Notes under the pieces: model-generated | The model's database searches: none | What the model saw: only the letters and a program-made list of their open reading frames with translations | Told to the model about the DNA's origin: nothing | NCBI RefSeq assembly: GCF_021155765.1 | Contig: NC_060106.1 | Coordinates: 5,091,501-5,155,500, forward strand | Direction: 5' to 3' | Length of the DNA stretch: 64,000 nucleotides | Origin: Diprion similis | Lineage: Eukaryota; Arthropoda; Insecta; Hymenoptera; Diprionidae | Part shown: piece by piece, positions 11,659-22,689 of the stretch | Layout of the letters: every line of letters starts with the position of its first letter | How positions within the stretch are numbered: position 1 is the stretch's first letter | Program-made: the position numbers and the translations under genes

Positions 11659-13673
11659 TTACAGTTCATCATGAGGCTTATCAAATATGGTCTGCTTCGT
11701 TTTTTCTACCAGTCTCAGGAGGTGCCGAGGCAAATCATCATCATCTGAATGCAATTTTAGATCCAAGCTCTTGTACAAAGCACTGATGCTGTTTAGAGCG
11801 GTCAAGATTTGATCTCCGTTTTGTTTAAACTCAAGTTTGCAGATATCGCCAACAGTGAGTACACATTCGTAAATAGCTTCCAGTAAGTCATGGTCTTGAG
11901 CATTGAATTCAATCTTAATTTCATTCTGTATAGTTTTTACTAGTAAACTGCCTAGCTGTGAGCATAACTTATGTTGCACTATTTTTTCCTCTAATTCAAT
12001 ACCAGTATACTCTTGCATTTTTAAATTACGCCGCTCCAGGTCTTCGATTTCATTTAAATTTACCCTTTCGATGATCAAATCGTTAACCAGGTTCATGATA
12101 CGTTTCTGTGTAGAAATGGGACCATCTGCCAGGACTTGTGAAAATATTTCTAAGCCGCCATGGCTCAGTAATGATTTTTGTGCAGCTGGATAGTTTCGGA
12201 CCAGGGAACCCAGTGCGTATATACATCGATTCATCAACTTTGCGTTGCCGTGTTTTGTCAACATGCGCAAGATGATTGGGACAAATTCAGACTCCAGAGC
12301 TATCTCCTTCACCTTCGGGTTCGACTGTACAGCTGCTCCGAGGACATGAAGTGCTTCGCATTTGATCTCCTCTATTGTACCATTCAGGCAGGGATGTATC
12401 ACTTTTCTCAGGCTGAAAATATTCAGAATGTAAAGTGAAGACCTATTGTTATCTGATATGAATTAATACTAGAATATAAAAATTGGCGTATTTAAAGTTT
12501 TTCTAAAAGGCGAATGATGAGAGATTCCTTAATTCCAGACTAGAAGCAACAGGCTTGAGGAATGCAAAATGAAAAAGGTGGAAATGCTCAATTCAATTTC
12601 AAACAGCGCGATGCACAGTTTAAAGAATTACAAAAAGTCAACTGTTCGTACCCCTCCAATCTGGCGAATTCAAGCCCATTGTCAATGTCATGGACCAGGT
12701 ATTCTAACTGACCCAATATATCCATGATGTCCTTGATCTCTTTGGCATCTAGTGATCCGGAGGTAATTGCAGTTTTATGAGTATCGAACTGTTCAATGAA
12801 AATACCTAATAAATCAATGTCGGTTGATGGACCAAAGTCCATGTTCTCATACTTCTTCTTCAGTTCATCAAAGCTCTGGAACCTGGCAGGCTTTGAAAAA
12901 AAGGAGAATAAATTGTCAGTAATGTGAAAAATGTGACTGTTTCCAGTTCATAAATCGAGATAGATTTGAGTGACGAATTACCTTGGGTTTCCGTGCGAAC
13001 GGCGTCTTGCTAGACTTAATTTTTTTCAATTCGGCTTTTAATTCTTCTCCAGATATTTTTAAAGTCGTATCATCGCGCTGAATCTGTTGATCATTAATTT
13101 CCAAAGGTCCATATTTCTCCGCGTCTGGATGTAGGGCTACGGATTTAGGCGGTTCGTCGTTATCCGATATTTCTTTTTCGCCGGGTTCCATCAGTTTTGC
13201 TTCAGTAATGCCAGTTTGAAAATTATACCGAACATGAAGACCTTTTGGGATTGGTGTGCCTGAAAATCAACAGCGTTCGTTAGGAAGAGCGGGATTCGTC
13301 GAATAATCGGGAAGCCTCAAACCCCGACAAAGCTTTCAAAATACGAAATATAACAGCGCGTCGAATCTTATCGCACCGCGTAAAGTGATGAATTTAATAA
13401 GGCGAACGATCTATGAGCCATATGCTGATCTCTCGTTGGTAAACGATCAATTCACATAATCACACGAGGCCTGTGACTTGACTGACGTTGTAAGCACACG
13501 TCAAGTGCAAGAAAAGTAGTCCCGTTTCTCCACCTACCTATTTTAACGACTTGCCACTCGTCGGTGGGTGTAAATACACCGTCATTTTTCGATCTCTTCT
13601 CCGAAGTTACGATATCGTTGATCCAGAGACACGAGATTACCATAAACACGCATAGATCGAACGTATAACGCAT
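11659..13673 (-). CDS. Sil1: SIL1, nucleotide exchange factor for ER chaperone BiP
   Basis: Complete gene in four exons (13673-13538, 13259-12982, 12890-12652, 12412-11659), 468 codons plus TAA; all junctions are GT-AG and join in frame. SIL1 is an ER-lumen armadillo-type protein that wraps the nucleotide-binding domain of BiP (HSPA5) and releases ADP. The start at 13673 opens a hydrophobic signal peptide (residues 1 to about 24, MRYTFDLCVFMVISCLW). Next come the family block EWQVVKIGTPIPKGLHVR...NFQTGITEAKL, a charged linker, and helical ARM-like repeats containing LEYLVHDIDNGLEFARLEG and HVLGAAVQSNPKVKEIA. The protein ends in HDEL, an ER-retrieval signal, which agrees with a luminal site. 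A frame opens further upstream only through TTG, so the ATG at 13673 is preferred. It converges on ZIP13 and shares a divergent promoter with Nlp. Confidence 0.95.
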
Positions 13674-14154
13674 TTTCCTAGACAACGTGTCGAATAGGTG
13701 CTGTGAGCAGGTGCCGGATTTCTTCTAGAATATACGCTTACTCATATAGGAATTAAATATCTGTTCTAAGCGACACGAGAACCCGTTAATAATATTAACA
13801 CGGAGTTTTCAATACCACGCACTCGCGCTGTCACGTTTTATACACAGTTTGCCTATTGTTGAGAAAATTTATCTTATTAATACAGTCGTTTTGCAAAACC
13901 TAGTTCGTCACTTCTGTCGCCAGGTGCCATCTCTAGACCAATAGCGAGTCCGAATGACCGCAGGCGATCGGAGGCGGGAACCAATCAGAAACCGGAACGT
14001 ACTCTAGGCGCGCAAGCCGAGGGACGCGAAACTCATTCGCTGCGAGATCGTCAAACACGTGCGACCATTCCGAGTCTGCCCAGTTACGCGGCGTCCCTCG
14101 GCTTCTGACCCGTAACTCGAGACGTTCGTATCTGTGTATATCTAACCGATCGCC
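13674..14154. promoter_or_regulatory. Divergent promoter between SIL1 and Nlp
   Basis: The 481 bp between the two start codons is richer in G+C and CpG than its surroundings. It has two CCAAT boxes, at 13938-13942 (GACCAATAG) and 13981-13985 (GGAACCAATCAG); the latter closely matches the NF-Y consensus. A perfect 14-bp inverted repeat, AAGCCGAGGGACGC at 14014-14027 and its complement at 14091-14104, lies 51 bp before the Nlp ATG. No clear TATA box faces either gene. A bidirectional promoter is inferred from the spacing and motifs. Confidence 0.65.
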
Positions 14155-17118
14155 ATGGCTGAGGAATATTTATACGGTAAATATCACACTCGAAGACTTA
14201 ACGGATATATTAGTTTATTTATTTTCAAAAAATAGTGAATACTTTCGATACATGTCGTTGATTTAACACCGTTGCATATCTACGTGTGGACGCCGGCAGA
14301 ATATCGGCCATTATGCAGGCGAATCCATTGTCTTTGTAGAAGAATCTCGGTTATTATACAATTCGTTATTTCTCTCGTCCTCGATGTGCCACAGAATGAT
14401 TATTACGTCGATTTAAATTATGTTTTAATTACATTCTTCAAGTCTTGCGTCAATCTGTATGCAGGAATCACTTTGGAAGGACCCAATGCCACCGAGGTCT
14501 GGGATCCTGAACACAAAAACGAGGACGTTGACGGTGCTAATCAGCATTTTGGTGCTGACCAAAAACTCATCATCAAAATGGTGAGTTGAAATTGTCAATC
14601 TGGCAATTAAACATCTAATTTTTGACACCTCATCAGAGTTACTGTTAGACTCATTTTTTGTTACGCACCTTTGGCGCCATTGTCGCCGTGCTTACGCATT
14701 TTTGCCGATTCACATTCTGAACTTTTTTATCGCGCTAAATACGATCTTACAACAAACAACATATAAAAATTCGAGAAGAACACGTCTGTGGGAACAGTCA
14801 CAGATTCTTGTCCGCGAAAATTGTTATCACTTTTTAACGCATTTTCGCGCCATTTGCATTCATACTGTAAACTATTGTTAGTCGAAAGCACTGAAATTTT
14901 TAATTGTACTTGAATTTTTATGATTGATTGTTGAAGAATTGCAAGCTGTAATATCAATGTCTATAATGTAACTTATTTAAGTTTGAGTTTAAATTAACTG
15001 GTTGCTGTTTTTATAAGAAAAATTATTCCTCACAAGGAGCGATGAAGAACAAGCAATAACACGTGTCAATTTCTGATAAAAAAACATGTCAGCCTTGATG
15101 CAAGCTTTGAATGTACCGATTATTTGGTACTATTTATTTCTCTGTTTATCGCTACATTATCATTTAGCTTCAAAATATGGCAAATTTATTTGTATGAGAT
15201 TCATTAACTATTTCCTTTTTTTCCTAACTTTTCAGGCACTTCTGGGACCTGAAGCCAAAGCTGGCGAGTTGAATGTATTACAAGTTGAGGCGATGGGACT
15301 CAAAGGCCCAATTAAAACCCCAATAGCCTTATTGGAACTGGGAAAAACTGCACAAATTATCCTTGATCTAAGTTTCCCTGATCCACCCGTCACATTCACC
15401 TTAATCAAAGGCAGCGGTCCAGTCCACATAGTAGGACATAATCTCCTTGGTAAGTTTTATTTTGTTCAGTAGATTAATCTTCCTTCACTCCCCGTATATT
15501 TGGATAAATAACACTTGCAACACCACTACCAGCTGTGTCAGCGATGCACGCTCAAGGTTAGCGAGACACCATTTGGCCGCAATCTTTTACAGACAATCAT
15601 ATTTGATGAGAAAATATTTCATTTTAAAGAACTTGAAGCTAGTGGCCAAAGTTAATGGCAAAGGATAGTAATTATGGTGAAAACTTGAGAAATGAAAGTC
15701 AGCAACTAAAGTTTTATCGAATCTCGTGAATATTTAGTATTTTCATAGAGTCATCGGCACTGAACTTTATTGTATGATTCTCCTTTAAAGAAGTTTATCA
15801 CATTCAGTCACTGACTGCAGTCACTAACATCAGCTTCATTTCATTTTAGTCGTCAAAAAGACTACGATTACAGTTTCGCTCTCACTGTATTCCATAACAC
15901 TATATTGTGGGAATATATCATGCACTAATAAATTCTTGCTTACTCGTTACAGGGACGCATATGGATGAATTTGAAGACATGGAAGATGAAATGGAGGAAG
16001 AAAACATCGATGATGAAGATGATGAGAAGGTGAATATACATCTCTAAAATTTTACAGCTTTTAGCCAGGGATTTTCATTTAAAAATTGTCAATGTTGAAG
16101 ATAAATAACCCATTCGTAATTACATTTGATTCATACCATTGATTATTTTGCAAAAGCAAACTAACCGTATTGTAAAAAAAATTCTGAAATTATTTTTATG
16201 TTAGCCTTATGTGACCTTAACAATCGGTACAAAACTGAAGGAGTATGGTTAGAAGTTAGGAGACCATCATATGTTATGTGAATGGGAATTAACATTTCAG
16301 GCCTCGCATAAGAAACGGAAACTTTCTGGCGAGGGTAAAAAAAATGGCACCAAACGCGCCAAGATGGATGAGGAGGTAGACAAGGAGAACTATCGAAAAT
16401 AGCATGCTTGGTCCTAGCAATAAGTTTTACTATCTTACGTTAATTACAGACTATATATTTCAAACATCAATTAGATTCGTCTTAATGATCAATTCCTTAT
16501 TTCACCAGATAGAGTGATGATAATGGTAACTTTGAAACGTACGGATGTACTTGTTTTTATGTCACATCAAAGTAATTTAAGTTTTAGTTTCTTTGAAAAA
16601 TAAACGACGTCTTTGGAATAATTGTTTTTAGATTTTGCATTTTATTTCACTACCTACCATCTTGGCAGTGTGCAATATAATGGGCCTACTCTTAAATATC
16701 GTGTATACAACTTTGAATACTCTCCATTCTTTGTAATATTGAATTTTTCTCAGGGTTCTATGATAAATAATTTTGATGATAGATTGGGTTTCTACAAGTT
16801 TTTCTCTTGCGATTACCAGTTTTGTTACTTGACGGTGAAAACAATATAACTATTAGTTTGTCAAATAATGAATTGCTAGTTGAGTAGTTAAGACTGTGAT
16901 CAGGCTGGATTTATGCCACTATTGTCTCTATTTACAATATACTCAATCGTTAGAACAGAATACGTAATCGGGACCTGCTCTCATTAACTTCTCTGATGTT
17001 TTTGATTTAGGACCCTGAAGATGAAGAAGACGAAGACGAAGAGCCCAAAAAGAAGAATGCGAAATTAGCAGTTCCAGCTAAAAACAAAAATCAAGCTAAC
17101 AAGAATAAGAAAAAATAA
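14155..17118 (+). CDS. Nlp: Nucleoplasmin-like histone chaperone
   Basis: Six exons: 14155-14176, 14465-14580, 15236-15449, 15953-16029, 16301-16375, 17011-17118. They join in frame to 203 codons plus TAA. Nucleoplasmins are pentameric nuclear chaperones that bind core histones and help remodel chromatin, notably in eggs and sperm. Residues 1 to about 117 form the beta-barrel core: MAEEYLYGITLEGPNATEVW, FGADQKLIIK, ALLGPEAKAGELNVLQVEAM, LDLSFPDPPVTFTLIKGSGP and VHIVGHNLLG. An acidic tract follows (about 120-143), then a basic cluster KKRKLSGEGKKNGTKRAK resembling a bipartite nuclear localisation signal, a second acidic tract and a Lys/Asn-rich tail. The ATG context (CGCCATGG) is strong. Exon 5 uses a weak donor (GTAGAC); without that splice, translation stops at 16402 (see the separate entry). 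Confidence 0.93.
16376..16402 (+). CDS. Nlp: Alternative short C-terminus of Nlp (read-through of exon 5)
   Basis: If the weak donor after exon 5 is not used, the frame continues for eight residues (VDKENYRK) and stops at TAG 16400-16402. This gives a 176-residue isoform that lacks the second acidic tract and the Lys-rich tail but keeps the nuclear localisation cluster. A canonical AATAAA at 16599-16604 lies about 200 bp downstream, inside the same intron, and would complete a short transcript. The isoform is inference; the signals are visible. Confidence 0.5.
   Translation, partial: VDKENYRK
16599..16604 (+). terminator. Intronic poly(A) signal, short Nlp transcript
   Basis: AATAAA in the last intron of Nlp, 197 bp after the alternative stop codon, followed by T-rich sequence. 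Its position fits termination of the exon-5 read-through isoform. Confidence 0.5.
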
Positions 17119-19157
17119 ACCCGTGGTTCTATTACCAACAAACACATCCTAGGCTAGGCTCTTGAATGTAAGTTCATCATCATTCGCGCATTGCGTTACA
17201 GTATCGTTTCATCTGACAGTCAAAAGAGACCATTATCAATTCACGGGTTCTAAAATCTTGAAGCTGGATTGCCAATAGTATGTGCACTTTTCTTACGATA
17301 ACAATTGTTCTTCAACTAAAAGAAACGAAGAAGCAAATGCAAAGAGTAAAAGATCGCTAATGTTACACAATCTGTTACCTCACTGAATTAGTGCATTACT
17401 TGAAGATTTTCAGGTTAATTGTGTGTAAAAAATACCTGCAAGATAAAAGGTTGCTAATAACTGCAAATGTATTTTATTCTAGCGACTATAAAAGGGTCCC
17501 GGGGCCATGACAGGGTCAACAGTGAAAACAAACTTTCGAGGAATAAGTCTATACAGAAGACATATGGCAGGTCGACTCTTCCGCATTTTACGCTTCTGCG
17601 TCATCCTGAACGTCGAAATAGTAATCTACAGCTCAGATTTGATAGTTCGTGAATCCAAATACTAGACAAATGATAGACTGACAGACAGACGGAGACTGAT
17701 TGATTCAGGTTTCAATCCCACTCTTCCGCAACTTGACTTCCGGTCAGAAAACACAAAGCTATATTATAACATCACTTGATAATAATATTTATTCCTTATA
17801 AAGATCATGAAGGAAATTTTAACCCACAGATCTAGTGTATTTATTTTGAACTTTAAACGAGGTCTTTGATTAATTTTATGACTATTAGAAGGAGTTGAAA
17901 CAGAACATTGTCATCTCTCGATATTCATTCCATTTGAAGAAAAGTAATATAACGGTGCACCGTTCTTATTTAACATGTGTTATACACAGTGTTTTTCACT
18001 TACGTGCCCAAACGTCTGTATACTCTTTTGTACATATACGATACAATAAAAATTTCACTTAACTTTTAATTGATATTGATTCGTTGCGCAAGTTTATACA
18101 ATGTGTGACTAGATTCAGAACTCATTTTAATTGTGTGAAAAATTTTTTGCCAAACCTCCCTTTCTCCACGAGAGGACCAGTTTTCAGAAAAATTTGAAAA
18201 CTAATAACGCAAAAACTCGATGAATTTCTTAACGTGTTTTAAATTTCACCCTAACTAAATGGTACACAAATTCTATTTTCTTTGCCTGTTTATGACGTGG
18301 TGGTATAAGTAGTTCACACTTTGAACAGTTGGAGCCAGATATATCAGTGGGATCATAGTAACAACTGGATGTTTGATATTCTATAGTTGTAGCCATATTA
18401 ATAATTTGTATTACTTTTACTTTTCAAATATTTGATATCTTGTAAATATATTCGAAAGATTAATTATGCTGGGATGAAGTTAGTGTGGTTGGAATTTTAT
18501 AGTCGTAGGTCTTTCGGCCTACCATTTTACGACCTTGATGAATGATGAAGAAAACATTTTCAAATACGGGATTACTTCCACAAAAATTTCTAAGGTTAGT
18601 TTATGACTGTCACATGTCTTGCCCAGAGTTGATAGATTGACAGTTAAATGGTAAGAGTAACATATCGGTGTGGGAAAATAACAGAAAAAAATTGTTACGC
18701 ACTAGTCTAAGTCTATGAAGTGTAAAATGTGTGTTTCATTTTATATCAAATTTCATCATTGTTTTCGATACGTTAAGATTCGTTTTGCCGGCTAACAAAA
18801 GTTGGGCTTCCTTGAATTTCAAATTTTTTACTAGCAACACCAAACCTCAAACATTTGGGAATCATTCATGTACCTAAATTTCGAATCTAAACCATCTGGG
18901 TACGTTCTAGTTATGTATCCACCAAGTATTTAGCCGATCTTGTCGAGTGATTTTTGCTATCTACTGGGATAAAAGTATACTTACAATTAGTTCGGTATTA
19001 GCAAGCAATATGTACAGAACTTGCAAAGAATCGCTCTTCAAGATCGAATTGATTGAAATCTCCTGGATCTTAACGAGTCTTCAGCTATTAAAAGGAACTA
19101 CAATTATGGATAAACTGCAGGAGATTTTCAAAGTCGCCGAAAACGTCGAGGACCAGC
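17119..19157. other. Nlp 3' UTR and intergenic stretch
   Basis: No supported coding region. Nlp 3' UTR probably extends to the poly(A) signal near 18045. From 18051 to 19157 I see only AT-rich spacer, apart from a short imperfect stem around 18503-18535 (GTCGTAGG...CCTA...TACGAC). The promoter and any 5' UTR of the next gene should lie near the end. An out-of-frame ATG at 19106 opens a frame that runs over the next start codon and could act as an upstream ORF. Confidence 0.5.
18045..18050 (+). terminator. Candidate poly(A) signal, long Nlp transcript
   Basis: AATAAA 927 bp after the stop codon of the long Nlp form. It is the clearest canonical signal I noticed between Nlp and the next gene. 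Confidence 0.45.
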
Positions 19158-21049
19158 ATGTGCGCGTCTCGAGACACGTTGGACATCTCGGAGATGCAAA
19201 GTGTCGACTTGAGCGCGGAGTTTACAGAAAATACTGCCAGCAGTGGTGTTGATTGTCAATTCAGTGGTACTCCGGTCCCCGATTTTCCATATGAAGCCAC
19301 CCGGGAGTCACAACTCTTTGACGAAGTCGTCGAATTGCGCCAACAAGTTGTTAATATTTAAAAAAAAATATTTGTCATCATTCACGCGCTTGTTTGTAAT
19401 ATTTACATATAAATCTGATATTTTATAAAGATACGCCGCATAGCTATAACGCACTTTGAAAATATGATTGGTTCCACAAAACTAAATGCATAGCTGTGTG
19501 GCAACATATTTGTGAAATTATTTTTATGTTTGCAATGCTTCGATTCTACTGCGAATTGTTTGTATTATAACTAAGGCAAGTTAAAATACCCGTGAAGGTA
19601 GCAGACTTGAACCAAACGATTGCACATGTTGAGGCAGCTGTTCAACTAAAGGATACGCAATTGGAAGGCTTGCAACGGGATAACGAACGGTTATCATCAG
19701 AATTGAAAAAGCAACAGAGATGTAATAGAAATCTAAAACGTATGTACACATGCCCAGTGTTTCAGTGAAGTTATTTGAGAACTTTACTTCATTGTTTTGC
19801 AATAAATTCAGTAAGCTTTGTATATAAAAAGCGTTCAAGTATAGATATCGGAAATAAAGTTTAATTGCGTCTCATGACTTACTAGCGTGTGGAGATAGTT
19901 GACAAAGCAATTCTTAAAAAAAAAACAAGATAGTACAAACAAAATGAATCGACTTTGATTCCAGAACAGTTGGACGACGAAAGATTCTTTTATCAAAAAG
20001 AAAAGGAGCACTTTTGCGAAGAAATGCAGAATCACAAAACATGTAAGCGTATGGACGCCGGCTCAACAAGGTCTTTGCAGCAGCAGAAAAAAGAGTTCGA
20101 AAGGATCCAGGAAGCTCTAGAGGAAGAAAACAAGCAAATGAGAGAGGAGCTGGTTGAGAAGAGTGAAACGACGTACAATCTTTGTATCAAATTTTTACGC
20201 ATGAAGCATGCCAAGGATTCGTTGAGGCAGAAACTCGATCAACTTTTGAGAGAGCACTTACAGGTGATGGCCGAAATGATGGAGAAACTGGACGAGGCAC
20301 GCGAAGAGCTGAACATCATAGTATCGGAAAAATTCCAAGAGCCTGTACATCTCAGCAAAGCCAAATTCTTACAGGTTACATCTTCATCGACCTAGCTCTA
20401 TTTTTATTATTCTCATCCCAGGAGTAAACGTAGTTTTATTCACATCTCCAGGTTGTTCAAAGAAACAGTCGGTTAGTCCATGAGAACGCGGCGTTGAAGC
20501 TACAGTCTCATCAGCTCACCCAGAATATCGAAAAATTAAAAAGTGAGGCGCAAAAAACGCGAACGATAAACGTCGACGCAAGAACAATAGAAAAGTTGAC
20601 TATGCAGGGTAAGAGAAGACGGAAGGAAGAGACTGCCAAGTCTTTGTCTACGAAGTAAGATTTTCTATAGTTTTAAATCTGCTGAATCTATTACGTAAAG
20701 CACTAAAAGTAACATGTTTCTTACTACAATAACAATATCTAGGAAGGCGGAAAAATTGGGGACTTCACGTTCGTCTTTGAGTACGTCTTACGGTGGCCCA
20801 TTGGTTGATAGTTCAGGAGATGCAAAAGCTCAAGTGAAATATCAGAACAAACGCGCTACATTTGATATTCCGGAAGTGGAGGAGCCTCCGGAAAAGCGTG
20901 TCGAGCATCGCACTGAACGGACACACAGTGCACCAGAAATCGTGCAAACCGCGACTTTTAAGCAGAATCTTGCTTCTGGCAATGGATCCGAGTACACCAA
21001 TCTTACCCAGCGTAGTGTCGAGGTTCGGGACATGTATACGAATACTTGA
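19158..21049 (+). CDS. Unnamed coiled-coil protein
   Basis: Five exons (19158-19346, 19598-19739, 19965-20374, 20452-20654, 20743-21049) join in frame to 416 codons plus TGA. I do not recognise a named family. Residues 1-55 are polar and probably disordered. From about residue 55 to 315 the protein is almost continuous coiled coil, with heptad-like segments such as ELRQQVADLNQTIAHVEA and VVQRNSRLVHENAALKLQ, and a distinctive stretch MKHAKDSLRQKLDQLLREHL followed by EAREELNIIVSEKFQEP. The C-terminal 100 residues are Ser/Thr/charged without predicted fold. Length and organisation suggest a structural, cytoskeletal or ciliary role, which is a guess. The ATG at 19158 has an in-frame TAA upstream at 19089. 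The donor of exon 1 (GTTGTT) is weak, but exon 2 continues the heptads exactly. It is the last gene before the satellite array. Confidence 0.8.
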
Positions 21050-21237
21050 CGTGGCATGAGGTCTTCGGGCTTGAGGTTGGGATAGGAGGAAAACCCGTAA
21101 CCACCATTCAAACACTCACGTAACTAATGGCTGGTTGAGATGAGTATGCATCACTTCGATGTCGCAGTGTTCTTTGGGATCAATAATAGTTTGACTGTAG
21201 CTGCAGTATTTGCATACAAGTGTACTGTGAAGTAATT

Positions 21238-21243
21238 AATAAA
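21238..21243 (+). terminator. Poly(A) signal of the coiled-coil gene
   Basis: AATAAA 189 bp after the stop codon, a normal insect 3' UTR length. Confidence 0.65.
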
Positions 21244-21289
21244 CGTATCAAAAATGTTCATTCAAGATAAACAAAATATTTACTACGTA

Positions 21290-22255
21290 ATTTCTCTGCT
21301 GTTGATTCTACGGTCTTTTTGGTGCGTTTTCTGAATTCCTAGGGTTCCAATTGGTCAGGAAAGGGTCAAGTGAATCAATTCGAAGACAAGAAATTTCTCG
21401 CTCATGATGTAATGACGCTTTGGATTTTTGCTGAACATTTTAACAACTTGCAGAGATGCTGAATACAATTCATTGGTACACTATACAGTGGTAATTTTCT
21501 GAATAAAATCGATTGTGCGCTGCCCGAATACGCTGCGAGCAACGGATCAAGAATTACGGCTTGATAAATAGAAGACTTCCTTCTGTTTTTTTTCAGCCGC
21601 TCTTCTTTGCCTCGTGATTTCTCTGCTGATGATCACACTCGCTTTTTGTAGCGTTTTCTGTGTTCCTGGGGATCCGATAAGTCTGTAAAGGGTCATACAA
21701 ACCGCTTCCCAGAAGAAGATTTTTCGGCCAAAAACAAGGAAGGCCCTTTGGATTTTTGTCGAAAATTTCGACGAACTTGAAAAGTGCTGCAAACAGTTCT
21801 TTAATATGCTATTTCCACGCAATTTTGCGAGAGGAATCGATTGTGCGCAGTCCTAATACGCTCAGAGCAAAAGATCGAAAGTCACAGCCAAAAAACAAAA
21901 CCGTCGTTTCGTGGTCTTTCTGCTCCTCATTTTTCAGTTGTAATTTCTCTGCCGATTTTACTATGCACTTTTTGCTGTGGTTTCCTTGGCATCCGATTAG
22001 ACTACGCATTCCCTGCGTAGAGAATGAGAGACTTAGAATTTGTTGCTGAAAAAATTGGGCTAACTATTATGGATTTTCAGTCAAAATTTTAATGATTTTA
22101 GATGATGCTGAAATCAATTTCCTAGTGCGCTATACCGACGTGATTTTGCAAGAGAAATCGATTGCGCACTCTTCCAGACATCTCAATTCGCAGCGAACAA
22201 GATTAAAGGGATTGAGAGAAACGGCCGGAAAACACGATATTTGCAACAGGCGTTC
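21290..22255 (+). repeat. Three diverged copies of a ~327-bp repeat, left flank of the satellite
   Basis: Copies begin near 21291, 21618 and 21944, each at a TTTCTCTGC block. Shared landmarks in order are a GTG.GTTTTCTG..TTCCT block, GGTCA, GGATTTT with AAAATTT, AACTTG.A...TGCTG, and ATCGATTG.GC with TACGC. Copies differ at many sites and have indels, so the array is old. Small frames inside it are not conserved between copies and are not taken as genes. The same unit reappears in the same orientation beyond the satellite (58610-59340). Confidence 0.75.
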
Positions 22256-22689
22256 AAAAACATTGTAAAGAGAAGTGAAGAAGTCATTGTTACACATTTT
22301 CGTTTCAGTTCAGTTTCAGTATATTTATTACGCCTTGATCTGAGTACAGTGTTCAGGTGTCAGTGTAGAGTAGGTGAACAAGCTGCTGAATAATATTGAA
22401 TTGAATGAAAGAAAATTATATAAGAAAATAATTAAACATTTCATAAGAAAGCTGACCGTTATAGTAGGGTGAATAAGTAGAATACATATTACTTGAGGCA
22501 GTACGTAAAAAGTAGTATATAAGATAGTAAATCCTAAAATTTGTAAGTGTATATTCACATTCGCCTGTGTACGGCTGCGATGCACCTCTGTAGGATATGA
22601 TATGCATGACATTGCTTCATATGACCAGAATAAAAATAAATCAATAAATGAACAAATTTTTGTGTATTTTCTTCGTACTTGTGCTTGTT
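22256..22689. other. AT-rich transition between old repeat and satellite
   Basis: No gene recognised. A segment at about 22305-22350 (TTTCAGTTCAGTTTCAGTAT then TTTATTACG...TGAGTACA) resembles 58540-58585 on the other side of the array (CAGTTCCAGTTTATTTAACG...TTAGTACA), in the same orientation. Confidence 0.5.

Noticed and set aside
14272..14589. A 105-codon frame beginning upstream of Nlp exon 2
   Set aside because: Its 5' part is intron 1 and its 3' part is exon 2 in the true frame; the spliced model with the ATG at 14155 explains it.
21547..22049. Frames of 66-97 codons on both strands in the left flank
   Set aside because: They lie within the diverged ~327-bp repeats and are not preserved between copies.
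22328..22612. A 94-codon hydrophobic frame on the - strand
   Set aside because: The hydrophobicity follows from AT-rich composition, an overlapping frame is equally open, and no gene structure is visible.
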